Part shown: in pieces, positions 24,480-33,363 of the stretch
Layout: each line of letters begins with the position of its first letter
Position numbering within the stretch: position 1 is the stretch's first letter
Assembly (NCBI RefSeq): GCF_000719115.1
Contig: NZ_JOEA01000021.1
Span: 1-64,000 of the forward strand
Source of the DNA: Lentzea albidocapillata
GTDB lineage: Bacteria; Actinomycetota; Actinomycetes; Mycobacteriales; Pseudonocardiaceae
Length of the DNA: 64,000 nucleotides
Reading direction: 5' to 3'
The notes under the pieces: model-generated
The model's database searches: none
What the model was told of the DNA's origin: nothing
What the model saw: only the letters and a program-made list of their open reading frames with translations
Made by a program: the position numbers and the translations under genes

Positions 24480-24818
24480 CTACCTCGGCAGGGTGAGCGA
24501 GGTCTTTATGTCGGCAGCAAGGCGTTGCAACCTACGCTGGTAGAAGTGCATAAGGGCGCCTTCACGCTTGTCCGAGCGAGAGACAAACGCTTGATTTCCC
24601 AGGACCACTGGCCGACGCTGGCTCTTGCCGGTACCGACGTTGACAGAGAGCCGCTGCGCGATGTCGTCGACCGCAGCATCGACCATGCCTACCAACACGG
24701 CTGGCTCCGCCATCTTGACCTCCTCATCCATGACGAACGGCTGACCGTCTGGGGTTCGGGCGATGAGTTCGAGAACCTTGATCAGACTCTCGCGGTCTGG
24801 AATCAACTCGTTGTTCAC
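24480..24818 (-). CDS. Hypothetical protein, 112 aa
   Basis: The GTG at 24818 has GGAGGA 7 bases upstream. The product is predicted mostly helical with an acidic N-terminal half and a basic C-terminal half (LMHFYQRRLQRLAADIKTSL). No motif was recognised. It lies between the EcsC/TerB-like gene and the GmrSD-like nuclease gene, all on the minus strand, separated by 140-170 bases. It may be an accessory protein of that group. The longer frame to 25193 is rejected because it is antisense-like Arg-rich sequence overlapping the nuclease gene. Confidence 0.55.
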   Translation of the reverse strand: MNNELIPDRESLIKVLELIARTPDGQPFVMDEEVKMAEPAVLVGMVDAAVDDIAQRLSVNVGTGKSQRRPVVLGNQAFVSRSDKREGALMHFYQRRLQRLAADIKTSLTLPR

Positions 24819-24958
24819 AGGTGTCCTCCGTAGTAGGGGCCATATCGGCTGTACGGCGTGCAGACCGTAACAACTGTCCAGATTGGACAGCGTGGAGCGA
24901 ACACCTCTCATGTTCACCACGACGCGGCGGCTGGCGCGTCGACCCAGTGCTTGAACCT

Positions 24959-27145
24959 CTAGTTGTCCTGACTGGCGATGTGTACGAACGTGACGCGTTC
25001 GTCGATCAGGTTGACGTGTGTGGCCTTCCAGCCGGCGTCGCGGATGGCTCGTCCGAGGGCGGTGCCGTCGTAGCCGTACCAGTGCGGGAGGTGGTTGCGT
25101 GCCGATGGAGGCAAGGGCCCGTCGAGGATCTGCTCGACCTGAGCGAAACTGAGTGAGACGTCCTCGCTCGGCTGCTGTCTCAGCCAACGCCACAGCGCTC
25201 GATACTTGCCGGTATGTGCCCCAGCTACTGCACCATTCAGCTCATCATCGCCGATATGGGCAACGAAGTCAGCGATAGCGCTTATTGACGACGCCTGTGG
25301 TCGAACCGCCTCTACAGGCCGGGACCAGATCGTAGCGATGCGGCCGACGAGCTCGCTGGCGCGATCGAGGATATCTTGCTCTGTCCAGGTGGCGTGGTGT
25401 TGTGCGACGAGGGTGGCGTTGAGTTTCAGCTGGCTGTGTCGGAGCAGATAGTCGCGTTTGCCTCCGCTGGCCAGTCCTCGCGCCGCGGTGTCCTCGTCGG
25501 TCCATGGCCGGTTCGACAGGGTGGGGTTGAGCTTGCCGTTGACGAGGGTGAGGTTCCCCAGTGAGTGCACGAGCTGATCACGCTGTGCTCCGGCGTTGTG
25601 GTCGCCGTCGATGTCGGCACCCCAGTGTTCGCGCCATGCTTGGGGCATGACGTGTTCGACGGTCAGGTTTCGTGGGCATGTCTGGCCTTCGCCGAGCGGT
25701 CCGCGAAGCGAGTCCTCTAGTGCCTCTAGCAGCATGCGCATGCGGGGCCTGGTCAGAATCTTGTAGATCGGTTGGGTGTCGAGCACGCGGTGCAGGGCGT
25801 GGTCGTCGGGCCAGTGCCGGGATTCCGCGTGTTGTGTGGCGAGGACTGTTTCGACGGTGTCACCGGCTCGTGCTGGCCCGTCGTTGTCCAATGCCCGCAG
25901 CAGATCGAGGATCATGCGGTTGAGGTCCTTGGCGGTGGCTCTGGTCAGGGCACGCCGGACCATCCAGCTCTCCAGCGCCGTGATCGCCTTGGTGCGCTGC
26001 TGAGCCGACATGGCGTCCGCGGGCCAGCGCAGAATCCACAACAGGAAAGGGCTGACCACAGCGGAGTCGAGCGCGCGGATGACCCGGTAGTGGAACACGC
26101 CTTCGATGCTGTCCGGCGCGAGGTTCTCCATCTGCTGGTACACCTGCGCGTCGGCCGCGAGTTCGGCGAGCAGGTCGGCGATGGCTGGATGGTGGGTGAA
26201 CACGTGGTCGCGGAAGTCGGCGAAGACGCGGTCGCCCGCGACCTCACGCAGCAGCTTCATCGTGAGCCAGTGGTTGAGGAACAGATCAATCCTGGGCCTG
26301 TAGCGGCGGCCTTGGGCGACGGGCTGGCGCCAGTAGTCGCCGTCAAGGGGTTTCCAGTAGGTCTTGTAGAGGTGGGGGACGTCTGCGCCCTCGGCCTGCG
26401 CGAGCTGAAAGATCAGGTTCTTGATGAGGTCGGCCGCTAGCAGTGGACTGCCGCGATGGTTGAGTGTTTCGAAGATGACCTGCGCGTTGTCTCCTGGCTC
26501 CAGGTCGATCACGACGATCTTGAGGTGATCACGCAGAGCTCTGACAAGAGCGTTGAGCCGCTGGGCAACCTTGTCTGGGTCGCCGGTCACGTCGGCCCAC
26601 TCGGTGATTTGGCCGGCGAAGAACATGTGTGCTTGGGCGATCTTTGATGTGGCCAGACTTGGTGGCAGCTGGGTGGCGTTGTCCATGACGGCGCGGAAGG
26701 AGTCCTGGTCGCGATCGGTCGGCCAGACCTTGAACACGTGGTCGGAGTGCTCGGCGAGGTTGGCACCGTTGAGGACCAGCGTCTTCAGTGCCTGGGCATC
26801 CATGTCAGCGCCGTGCTGTTCAACGACCCACTGGGCGGCGTCGAGCAGTAGTTGCAGCGTGGTCAGGCGTTGCTGTCCGTCGATGATGTGGCGCGTGGCG
26901 ATGAATCCAGACGGGGTGGTTTGCTGGTCCAGCACGATGGCGCCTAGGAAGTGCGGAGGCAGAGGCGGCGCACCATACGCAGTTGGTGGAGCGTCGAGCA
27001 GGCGCTCGGTCAGGGTGCGTATGTCTTCCCACAGCGGCTGCCACTGGTCGTCCTCGGTCCAGACATACGGCCGCTGAAATAGCGGTACCACATATCGGAT
27101 GTGATGGCCGAAGATGATCGCCGGCGTGTGGGTGTGTGCCTGCAC
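24959..27145 (-). CDS. GmrSD-like DUF262/DUF1524 nuclease
   Basis: The 728-residue protein starts at GTG 27145 after GGAGG. The N-terminal DUF262 (GmrS-like) domain has FQRPYVW and the nucleotide-binding DGQQR at 89-93. The DUF1524 (GmrD-like) HNH-type domain has TVEHVMPQAW with His498 and GNLTLVNGKLNPTLSNRPW around residues 490-560. The C-terminal ~70 residues form a small domain (SFAQVEQILDGPLPPSARNHLPHWYGYD) seen attached to other defence proteins. Single-chain GmrSD proteins are modification-dependent (type IV) restriction enzymes against phage with modified bases. All key motifs are intact, so it is probably active. Confidence 0.82.
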   Translation of the reverse strand: MQAHTHTPAIIFGHHIRYVVPLFQRPYVWTEDDQWQPLWEDIRTLTERLLDAPPTAYGAPPLPPHFLGAIVLDQQTTPSGFIATRHIIDGQQRLTTLQLLLDAAQWVVEQHGADMDAQALKTLVLNGANLAEHSDHVFKVWPTDRDQDSFRAVMDNATQLPPSLATSKIAQAHMFFAGQITEWADVTGDPDKVAQRLNALVRALRDHLKIVVIDLEPGDNAQVIFETLNHRGSPLLAADLIKNLIFQLAQAEGADVPHLYKTYWKPLDGDYWRQPVAQGRRYRPRIDLFLNHWLTMKLLREVAGDRVFADFRDHVFTHHPAIADLLAELAADAQVYQQMENLAPDSIEGVFHYRVIRALDSAVVSPFLLWILRWPADAMSAQQRTKAITALESWMVRRALTRATAKDLNRMILDLLRALDNDGPARAGDTVETVLATQHAESRHWPDDHALHRVLDTQPIYKILTRPRMRMLLEALEDSLRGPLGEGQTCPRNLTVEHVMPQAWREHWGADIDGDHNAGAQRDQLVHSLGNLTLVNGKLNPTLSNRPWTDEDTAARGLASGGKRDYLLRHSQLKLNATLVAQHHATWTEQDILDRASELVGRIATIWSRPVEAVRPQASSISAIADFVAHIGDDELNGAVAGAHTGKYRALWRWLRQQPSEDVSLSFAQVEQILDGPLPPSARNHLPHWYGYDGTALGRAIRDAGWKATHVNLIDERVTFVHIASQDN

Positions 27146-27763
27146 CGAGCCTCCAGTGCTGCTTGTGAAGCCAGCGGCAGCTGGCTCACGAGTTTCTCAA
27201 CGATGGTCGCCCACGTTGCGGGTCTGCAGCCCCAGGCACGACTCGGGTTGACGAGTCGGCGTGAACGTCCCCACAACAGGACCAGCACCGCGGACGCGGA
27301 CCACCAGCCGCCGAAATGTGAGCTGCCGGTGTTCATGCTCAGCAGATCGACACCCGCATCACGATCGTTACGGGAGGACGAACCCCAGCGACAAGGTCGC
27401 CCGGAGCCGCTCCTCGTGTTACGGCCCAACGTTAGTTTCGAGCAGTGCCTGGGTGATGGACTCACACGGCTCAGCCACCTCCTTGGGCATCGTTGTGGCC
27501 GCGTCCTTCATCGCTTCGAATGGACGTGTGCACCAATGCGAGTGCGAGTGGCCAACCCTCGATGCATTCCATTCCGCATCGACCCGGCCGACGTCAGCTC
27601 ACTCATCGAGGCAAACCGCCGCAGGTGGTCGTCGCGATCTTTCCTGGCCTGTTTGAGCCTGGAGGCGTTCGCAGATGCTGCACCAAGACGCGCTCATGGA
27701 TCTTGCCGCGCCCATGCGGCCAGCAGCAGGCCTGGGCCAGCAACACGTTCAGGTCGGGACGTC
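27146..27763. other. 618-base region without a convincing gene
   Basis: Frames here are open on both strands but give low-complexity Arg/Ser/Pro sequence with no family resemblance. It may contain the promoter of the GmrSD-like gene near 27150-27250 and remnants of decayed DNA. No repeat or hairpin stood out. Confidence 0.5.
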
Positions 27764-28897
27764 CTAGACAGCGGAGCGCAGAGGTAGCTCATCGGTGCCG
27801 CGGGTTCTGGTCGCATCCGCAGAGTGTCCGCGGGCATCTCGGGTCGAACCCCACTGCACGGCTGGCGCGAGTTCCGCCAGCAGTGTTGCAGCCAACGGGG
27901 TCAGTTCGTACATAGTCGACTTCGGAAACCGTGCCGGTTGCTCGTGCCGCACGACGAGCTTCTTGTCCTCCATGCTGCGCAGGGTCCGAGTCAGGATGCT
28001 GTCGTGCAACCACCGATCCGAGTCGGGTTGCCCAATCGCGGTGTTGTGAATGGTCGCCAAGATCTCGCAGAAGTGCTGAGGGCCGTCAGCGAGTGCGCCG
28101 AGGATGGCCGGCACCCATTCGCCTTTCAGCAGCTGGAGCAGCTTGTACAGGCCGAACCAGTACGTCGGTTCTCGAGCTGGAACGACTGTGCGGCAGGTCA
28201 TGCACGGCGTCGGTCGCTGCAGAGGCACGTAGTCGTGCCGAGACGATCCGGATTTGCTGTGCAACTCGTCGAGTTCGGTATCGAGTGCTGGCGAGGCGAT
28301 GCGGATCGTGTTACGTCCTACGCGCTTGGCGCGCCGAAGGGCAGCATCGGCCTCGAACAGCAGCTTGTCGACGTCGACATCATCCGCACCTGGTGCGTGA
28401 ACGGTGATGCCGATGGATGCACTGAATCCGCTGAGGCCCGCATTGATACCAGTGGCAGCGGCGGGGGCGAGGCTGATCGCGGCGATATCTGCATGGATGC
28501 GTCGCCCTACGGCGAAGGCATGTTCGGTGTCTGCGCCAGGTACCAGGACGACGAACTCGTCGCCACCGAAGCGCCCCACCAGGTCGGAGTCGCGCACGGC
28601 GTCTCGTAGCACCTGGGCGGTTGCACGCAGGACGGCGTCACCAGCCGGGTGACCGAATTCGTCGTTGACGGGTTTGAAGTGGTCGAGGTCGATGATGAGC
28701 AGCGTGACCGGCCGACCACGGCGTATGGCCTCGTCGAGGGCGTGTGGGGCGTGAACGTCCCAGCCCCACCGATTGAGCAAGCCTGTCAGTCGGTCCCGGT
28801 CCCAGCTCCCGTGCGGCTGCCCGCACGATGCGCACTGCCGGGGTGGCGTTTCACACGGTCGTGACGATGTGGCTATGGCTGTAGTTGGCGCAGTCAT
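27764..28897 (-). CDS. Diguanylate cyclase-type GGDEF protein fused to HxlR-like winged helix
   Basis: The 377-residue product has an N-terminal CASC (Cys22/Cys25), then a GGDEF domain (about 33-195) with an intact signature FGGDEF (Gly111-Phe115), the substrate-site segment DLDHFKPVNDEFGHPAGD, and SIGITVH. The C-terminal ~120 residues, after a second CMTC, form an HxlR-type winged helix (LLKGEWVPAILGALADGPQHFCEIL...LTRTLRSMEDKKLVVR). No membrane or PAS domain is present. Catalytic GGDEF joined directly to a DNA-binding domain is rare, so c-di-GMP synthesis and transcription may be linked in one chain. ATG 28897 is favoured by GGGGGA upstream; 28933 is an alternative. Divergent to the XRE/ImmA cluster. 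Confidence 0.75.
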   Translation of the reverse strand: MTAPTTAIATSSRPCETPPRQCASCGQPHGSWDRDRLTGLLNRWGWDVHAPHALDEAIRRGRPVTLLIIDLDHFKPVNDEFGHPAGDAVLRATAQVLRDAVRDSDLVGRFGGDEFVVLVPGADTEHAFAVGRRIHADIAAISLAPAAATGINAGLSGFSASIGITVHAPGADDVDVDKLLFEADAALRRAKRVGRNTIRIASPALDTELDELHSKSGSSRHDYVPLQRPTPCMTCRTVVPAREPTYWFGLYKLLQLLKGEWVPAILGALADGPQHFCEILATIHNTAIGQPDSDRWLHDSILTRTLRSMEDKKLVVRHEQPARFPKSTMYELTPLAATLLAELAPAVQWGSTRDARGHSADATRTRGTDELPLRSAV

Positions 28898-29095
28898 CCT
28901 GACGGTCCCCCGAACGGTTCTACCCGGCGTCACCCACCGGATTTGTACTGGATTGCTGATTCAGGTTTGTCACCCTTCAGGGCGGTTGAAGGCGAGTGCT
29001 CGTGACATTAGGCTGACAAGAGCAAGACTTCAACCAGAATGCGCCGATCTGGTGAAGGAGCAGCAATCCGGTACAAGCTTGGCGGGGTGGGGCGT

Positions 29096-29866
29096 ATGGA
29101 CGCAGCGACATGGCCTTCGTTCGCCGATGTCCTTGGCCAGCTGTGTTCCACTCAACGAGCCGACACCGGTCGGGCGTACTCCAACGTCGAACTTGGGCAA
29201 ACCATCGGCGTCACCCATAGCTACATCGCGCATCTGCGCAAAGGACGCCGCGAGCCCACATTGCAGACCGTCCTCGCCTTGTCTGAGGCGTTAGACGTGC
29301 ACCCGGCGTTCTTCGTCGGAGGCCGCCGTGATCGAACGCCAGACCTGCCTGGCCGTCCGTTCGCAGTCAAGCTCAACCGCTTGTTCTCGCTGGTGCATCC
29401 GCCTGGCCAGGGCGAGATCACGCCTGAGGCCGTGGCGACCGCGGTGCGCCGGAGGGCGGAGGCCATTGGCGACGACGGTTGGACGATCGCACCGAACACC
29501 ATTCGCGACCTGCGCAGCGGCAAGAACCCCAGCCCAAAGCTCAAGCACGTGATCGCCCTCGCTGTCGCCTTCGGTGCGGAGCCCGCCTACTTCTTCGACG
29601 AGGAGCTGGCGTCCCGTGTGGAGGAGCAGTTGGAGACCCATCAAACGATGGAGCGCCTAGGAGTCAACGAAGTCATCCTGAGGGCGACAGCGACATCCCA
29701 TTCGGCCGAGGTGCGGACCAAGGTGGTGCTCGCGCTGGTGCGCGCGTTGCGGCCAGAGGTCGAGTCCGAGGAGTTACGACGGCTGCTGGAGCAGCCCGCT
29801 CTTGACCCGTTCGGCGCTCGTGGCGAAGGCAAGCCTGAGGTGATTCGTGATGAAGCGGCCGACTGA
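29096..29866 (+). CDS. XRE-family regulator with two helix-turn-helix-like segments
   Basis: The 256-residue protein begins at ATG 29096 behind GGGGTGGGG; an upstream ATG at 29039 is possible. An XRE domain (NVELGQTIGVTHSYIAHLRKGRREPTLQTVLALSEAL) at about 25-80 is followed by a similar second segment (ITPEAVATAVRRRAEA...NTIRDLRSGKNPSPKLKHVIALAVAFGAEPAYFFD). The rest is helical with an Asp/Glu-rich end. It overlaps the metallopeptidase gene by one base (TGATG). XRE-ImmA pairs usually act as repressor and protease that inactivates it on a signal. Confidence 0.8.
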   Translation: MDAATWPSFADVLGQLCSTQRADTGRAYSNVELGQTIGVTHSYIAHLRKGRREPTLQTVLALSEALDVHPAFFVGGRRDRTPDLPGRPFAVKLNRLFSLVHPPGQGEITPEAVATAVRRRAEAIGDDGWTIAPNTIRDLRSGKNPSPKLKHVIALAVAFGAEPAYFFDEELASRVEEQLETHQTMERLGVNEVILRATATSHSAEVRTKVVLALVRALRPEVESEELRRLLEQPALDPFGARGEGKPEVIRDEAAD

Positions 29867-30471
29867 TGCCTGCGATCTCGCTGTGGCGCCGCGCCAGAGC
29901 TGGGGAGGGTGGTGATGCGGCTATGAAAGCTCGGCACCTGCGAGGTTTGCGCGACGAGTTGATCCGCGATTTGGATCTTGCACCCTCGGCGACGACCGAG
30001 ACCGTGTGTCTCCGCCTGTGTGAGGTGATGGCTCAGCGCCTGCAGCGCGAGGTCAGACTGCGGTTCGACGATCTTGGCGCCGGTGTGAGCGGCCTGTGGG
30101 CGATCACCGATGACGATGTTCACGTGGTCATCGTGACCACCGCGCGCAGCTGGGTGCACCGGCTGCTGATTCTGTTGCACGAGATAGCGCACATGCTCTG
30201 CGATCACCGACCCATGCAGCTGACCGCGGAGGAAGCTCGTGCGTTGTTCTATCCCGATTTGTCTCCGGACATGCTTCGCATCCTCGCCGGGCGCACCACG
30301 CTTTCACGTGCCGAGGAACGTGAGGCTGACCAGGTCGCCGGCGCACTGACGCAAGGACTGATCGACTGGGCCCAGCGGCAGGACACCCCTCCATTCGAAC
30401 CTGGCCGCGACGACCTGGCCACCAGGGCTTGGTACACACTCGGTTACTCCCCGCGAGGTCGCCATGGTTGA
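29866..30471 (+). CDS. ImmA/IrrE-type metallopeptidase
   Basis: This 201-residue protein has a zinc protease motif HEIAH (His105, Glu106, His109) in LLILLHEIAHML and the downstream acidic ligand region EEREAD (150-155). This is the HExxH + ExxxD layout of ImmA/IrrE peptidases. It probably cleaves the XRE protein encoded just before it. The stop lies 8 bases inside the next, membrane-protein gene, so the three proteins are translated in close coupling. A Met at about residue 20 is an alternative start but the TGATG overlap favours 29866. Confidence 0.83.
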   Translation: MPAISLWRRARAGEGGDAAMKARHLRGLRDELIRDLDLAPSATTETVCLRLCEVMAQRLQREVRLRFDDLGAGVSGLWAITDDDVHVVIVTTARSWVHRLLILLHEIAHMLCDHRPMQLTAEEARALFYPDLSPDMLRILAGRTTLSRAEEREADQVAGALTQGLIDWAQRQDTPPFEPGRDDLATRAWYTLGYSPRGRHG

Positions 30472-31717
30472 CGGGCTCTTCTTGGTGGCAGCGCTGGGCA
30501 TCGCAGCGTTGGGCTTGTACAAGTACCAAGCGCTGCGCCACGCTCCGGCCGATCGCAAACCGGCTATCCGGCCCGTCTGTGTTTCCTGCCTGTTTGCCGT
30601 TCCCGCAGTGCTGCTGGCCGCACCAGCGATCGGTGTAAACCTCGACCGAGTGACCGGTGTCCACAGCCTCTCGATCTTGCTGGGGTTCTGCTTTGCCCTG
30701 GGGTTTGTGTGTTCGGTACAAACCATGCTCGTCTACTGGCTGCATCCACCGGCGGCAGCGTGGCGGACCTCGCGGTGGTTGGTGCTGACCTACACGAGCG
30801 TTGCGGGCGCGATCATCGTGCTCTTCTTCCTCGGCGACCGTCCTGCCGAGCGTCACCTCGACTTCGCTGCCGCCTATGCACGCGAGCCCTACCTGGCAGA
30901 ACTGCTGGTTCTGTACTTCCTGTCCTATGCAGTAGGCGTGGCCAACGTCGTCCGCCTGTGCTGGCAGTGGTCCCATCATCCTGAAACCACCGACCGACCT
31001 TGGTTGCGTCGAGGACTGCGCCTGACGGCAGTGGGCATCCTGTTCCCGGTCGCCTATGGCGTCATCAGCTTGGCCGCGGTGATCGGCAGCTGGTTCGGTG
31101 CCGAGTTGGACTCCTGGAGCAGCGAGATCGCGCCGGCGCTCTCCGTCCTTGGTGTGCCTTTGGTGATAGTCGGCAACAGCATCGCCGCCTGGGGCCCCGG
31201 CCTATCGTCGGTATGGGGTCGCGTCACACACCTCAGTGCCGACCTTCGCGACTACCGTGCGCTCGCCGACCTGTGGCGGGCCCTGCGGAGCGTCGAGCCG
31301 GAGATGGTGCACACGCCCGGTTCGCTGGCCGATCGGTTCAGCCTTCGAAGGCGACTGTTCTGGCGCGTCATCGAGATCAACGACTGGCTCCACCAGCTCT
31401 ACTCGCAACGCGATGCCAATCTGACGGCAGCTGCTCGACAGGTAGCACGCCAAGCTGACCTTGACGAGGTGCAAACCGCGGCACTGGAGGAAGCCGTCCA
31501 TCTCAAGACCGCGTTGGGCCGAACGGCTGGCGGCAGCAGCACCGAATGTCCAAATCAGACTCAGGTTGACGGCACCGATGACGCCGGACATGCCTTCGCC
31601 GGCGAGCGTCGACGACTCGTTCTCATCGCCCGTGCCTTCACCAGTCCGCTGAGCGACGAGGCCGTCCTGGCCGCGTCCCAGACAACTCAGTCCCTGCGCG
31701 CACAGTCGCATCCCTAA
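30464..31717 (+). CDS. MAB_1171c-type seven-TM putative transporter
   Basis: The 417-residue product has seven clear hydrophobic segments in the first ~230 residues (examples: VAALGIAALGLYKY, ILLGFCFALGFVCSVQTMLVYW, LVIVGNSIAAWG). A ~185-residue soluble C-terminal region follows with LWRALRSVEPEMVH and FWRVIEINDWLHQL. This matches the MAB_1171c-type family of actinobacterial membrane proteins, recalled as 'putative transporters' of unknown function. It is embedded in an XRE-ImmA operon, which is a recurring neighbourhood for the family. A sensor or effector role in a peptidase-regulated system is as likely as transport. Confidence 0.72.
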   Translation: MVDGLFLVAALGIAALGLYKYQALRHAPADRKPAIRPVCVSCLFAVPAVLLAAPAIGVNLDRVTGVHSLSILLGFCFALGFVCSVQTMLVYWLHPPAAAWRTSRWLVLTYTSVAGAIIVLFFLGDRPAERHLDFAAAYAREPYLAELLVLYFLSYAVGVANVVRLCWQWSHHPETTDRPWLRRGLRLTAVGILFPVAYGVISLAAVIGSWFGAELDSWSSEIAPALSVLGVPLVIVGNSIAAWGPGLSSVWGRVTHLSADLRDYRALADLWRALRSVEPEMVHTPGSLADRFSLRRRLFWRVIEINDWLHQLYSQRDANLTAAARQVARQADLDEVQTAALEEAVHLKTALGRTAGGSSTECPNQTQVDGTDDAGHAFAGERRRLVLIARAFTSPLSDEAVLAASQTTQSLRAQSHP

Positions 31718-31750
31718 GCCCTGGCAGCCATTCGGGAAGGACGCTCGCCC

Positions 31751-33148
31751 ATGCCCACCGGAGAGCCATTGCACGCAGTCGTCCTGGGAGGCGGGCTCGC
31801 GGGCACCCTTGCTGCGACTGTGCTGGCCCGTCATGCCGACGTGGTCACCATCATCGAGCGCGATCGACTGCCCGAAGGACCTGTCCACCGCGGTGGCACA
31901 CCACAAGCCCACCACACCCACGTACTGGTCTCTGGTGGCGCCCGCGCGTTGGATGAGCTGTTGCCTGGCACTACCCGAGAACTGCTTGATCACGGTGCGC
32001 AGCACATCGGCGCGCCCAACCGCCTGCTCGCGTTGGTCTCGAGCGGATGGTACGAGCGCTTCGGGGAGATGCAGTTTCTTATCGCCTGCAGCCGCAGCCT
32101 GCTCGACTGGATCGTCCGCCGCCGCGTCCTTTCCGACCCCTGCATCAACGTTCGCCAAGCCACCGATGCCGTCGGTCTGCTCGGGGGTCCGAAGCAAGTC
32201 ACCGGAGTGCGCGTTCGGGACAGGCCGACCGGGCAGACGAGCGAGATCGAAGCCGACTTCGTCGTCGATGCCACCGGCCATGGTTCCGCCGTCATGCAGT
32301 GGCTCGCTGCGCTCGGGGTACCGGCACCGGCCGAGGTGCACATCGATCCGCAGGTCTTCTACAGCACCCGCCTGTACCAAGCACCAGATACCGCCAGGGA
32401 CGAATTCCCTGAAATCAACATCATGTCCGACCCGGCCCGCACCGACTACGTCAAAGCCGGGGTGCTGGTACCCATCGAAGACGGTCAATGGATCGTCACC
32501 CTCGTCGGCACCCGCGACCACCAACCGCCCACCGACGAGACCGGGTTCGCTGCGTACGCCCGAAGCCTGCGCCACCCCATCATCGCCGACCTCATCGGCA
32601 CGGCCCGACCACTCACCTCACCTCGCGGCTTCCGCATCCCAGGCAACCGGCGCCGCCACTTCCACGATCTACCGGACTGGCCGAACGGACTTGTCGTACT
32701 CGGCGACGCCGCCTGCACTTTCAACCCCATCTACGGACACGGCATGGCGATCGCCGCCCGCGGCGCACTCGCCCTCGACGCCGGACTTCAACGGCACGGC
32801 ATCGGGAACGGCGCTCATGACATCCAACGCGACATCGCCGACGAAGCCGACCTCGCTTGGGAGATGGCCACCCGCCAGGACCTGCGTTACCCGACAACTC
32901 TCGGGCCGCGTCCCGGCCCCGTGGCCCGCCTGCAACAACGGTTCCTGGATCGCGTGATGTCGGCAGCAACCGCGCGCCCGGCCGTCGCTGCCGCGCAACT
33001 GGATGTCTACACCCTTTCGGGACCTCCCAGCCGTCTGCTGGCTCCTCGCGTCCTTTTGGGCACCTTGCTAGGCCCGCGACGGCGTGCGCGGATCGAACCT
33101 CCTCTGACCGCCGACGAACGGCCCGCGTCCTCGCGACCGAGTTCGTAG
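31751..33148 (+). CDS. FAD-dependent oxidoreductase/monooxygenase-like protein
   Basis: The 465-residue protein starts at ATG 31751, 33 bases after the membrane-protein stop. The N-terminal Rossmann motif GGGLAGTLAATVLARHADVVTIIERD binds FAD. A central DATGHGS and the second FAD motif GDAACTFNPIYGHGM (about residue 320) fit the 2-polyprenyl-6-methoxyphenol hydroxylase-like group. No membrane helix is visible. Its position after XRE, ImmA and a seven-TM protein on the same strand suggests a single operon. Whether it oxidises a small signal or a lipid is unknown. Confidence 0.8.
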   Translation: MPTGEPLHAVVLGGGLAGTLAATVLARHADVVTIIERDRLPEGPVHRGGTPQAHHTHVLVSGGARALDELLPGTTRELLDHGAQHIGAPNRLLALVSSGWYERFGEMQFLIACSRSLLDWIVRRRVLSDPCINVRQATDAVGLLGGPKQVTGVRVRDRPTGQTSEIEADFVVDATGHGSAVMQWLAALGVPAPAEVHIDPQVFYSTRLYQAPDTARDEFPEINIMSDPARTDYVKAGVLVPIEDGQWIVTLVGTRDHQPPTDETGFAAYARSLRHPIIADLIGTARPLTSPRGFRIPGNRRRHFHDLPDWPNGLVVLGDAACTFNPIYGHGMAIAARGALALDAGLQRHGIGNGAHDIQRDIADEADLAWEMATRQDLRYPTTLGPRPGPVARLQQRFLDRVMSAATARPAVAAAQLDVYTLSGPPSRLLAPRVLLGTLLGPRRRARIEPPLTADERPASSRPSS

Positions 33149-33255
33149 CCGGCGGCAGGAACTAGGTAGGGCGCTACCACGGTGGTGCCGCTGTCCTGTC
33201 CCGAACAGCTCAGCGTTAACCCGAACGAGTGATCGCTCCTCCTGGACTCTCATAC

Positions 33256-33269
33256 TGACTTCAAAGTCA
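33256..33269. promoter_or_regulatory. Short palindrome upstream of the pilus locus
   Basis: TGACTTCAAAGTCA has 6-base perfect arms around CA. It lies about 95 bases before the prepilin peptidase start in a 215-base gap with no gene, and could be an operator for the Tad locus. Evidence is limited to symmetry and position. Confidence 0.35.
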
Positions 33270-33363
33270 GCGCCTTACGCACGTTGAAGCACGTAGGGGG
33301 TCACGGTGTAGACCTTGGAGACAGCTCCAAGTCTCAGATCCCAGAAGCAGGAGGAGGTGTCCC

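Noticed and set aside
24480..25193. Longer 237-residue version of the 112-aa gene
   Set aside because: The added N-terminus is basic low-complexity sequence overlapping the GmrSD-like gene; the GTG at 24818 has a better ribosome-binding site.
27101..27787. 228-residue plus-strand frame between GmrSD-like and GGDEF genes
   Set aside because: Overlaps the start of one gene and end of another, is Arg/Ser-rich with no motif, and lacks a ribosome-binding site.
31202..32575. 457-residue minus-strand frame under the seven-TM and FAD genes
   Set aside because: Overlaps two clear genes on the other strand and shows no conserved motif.
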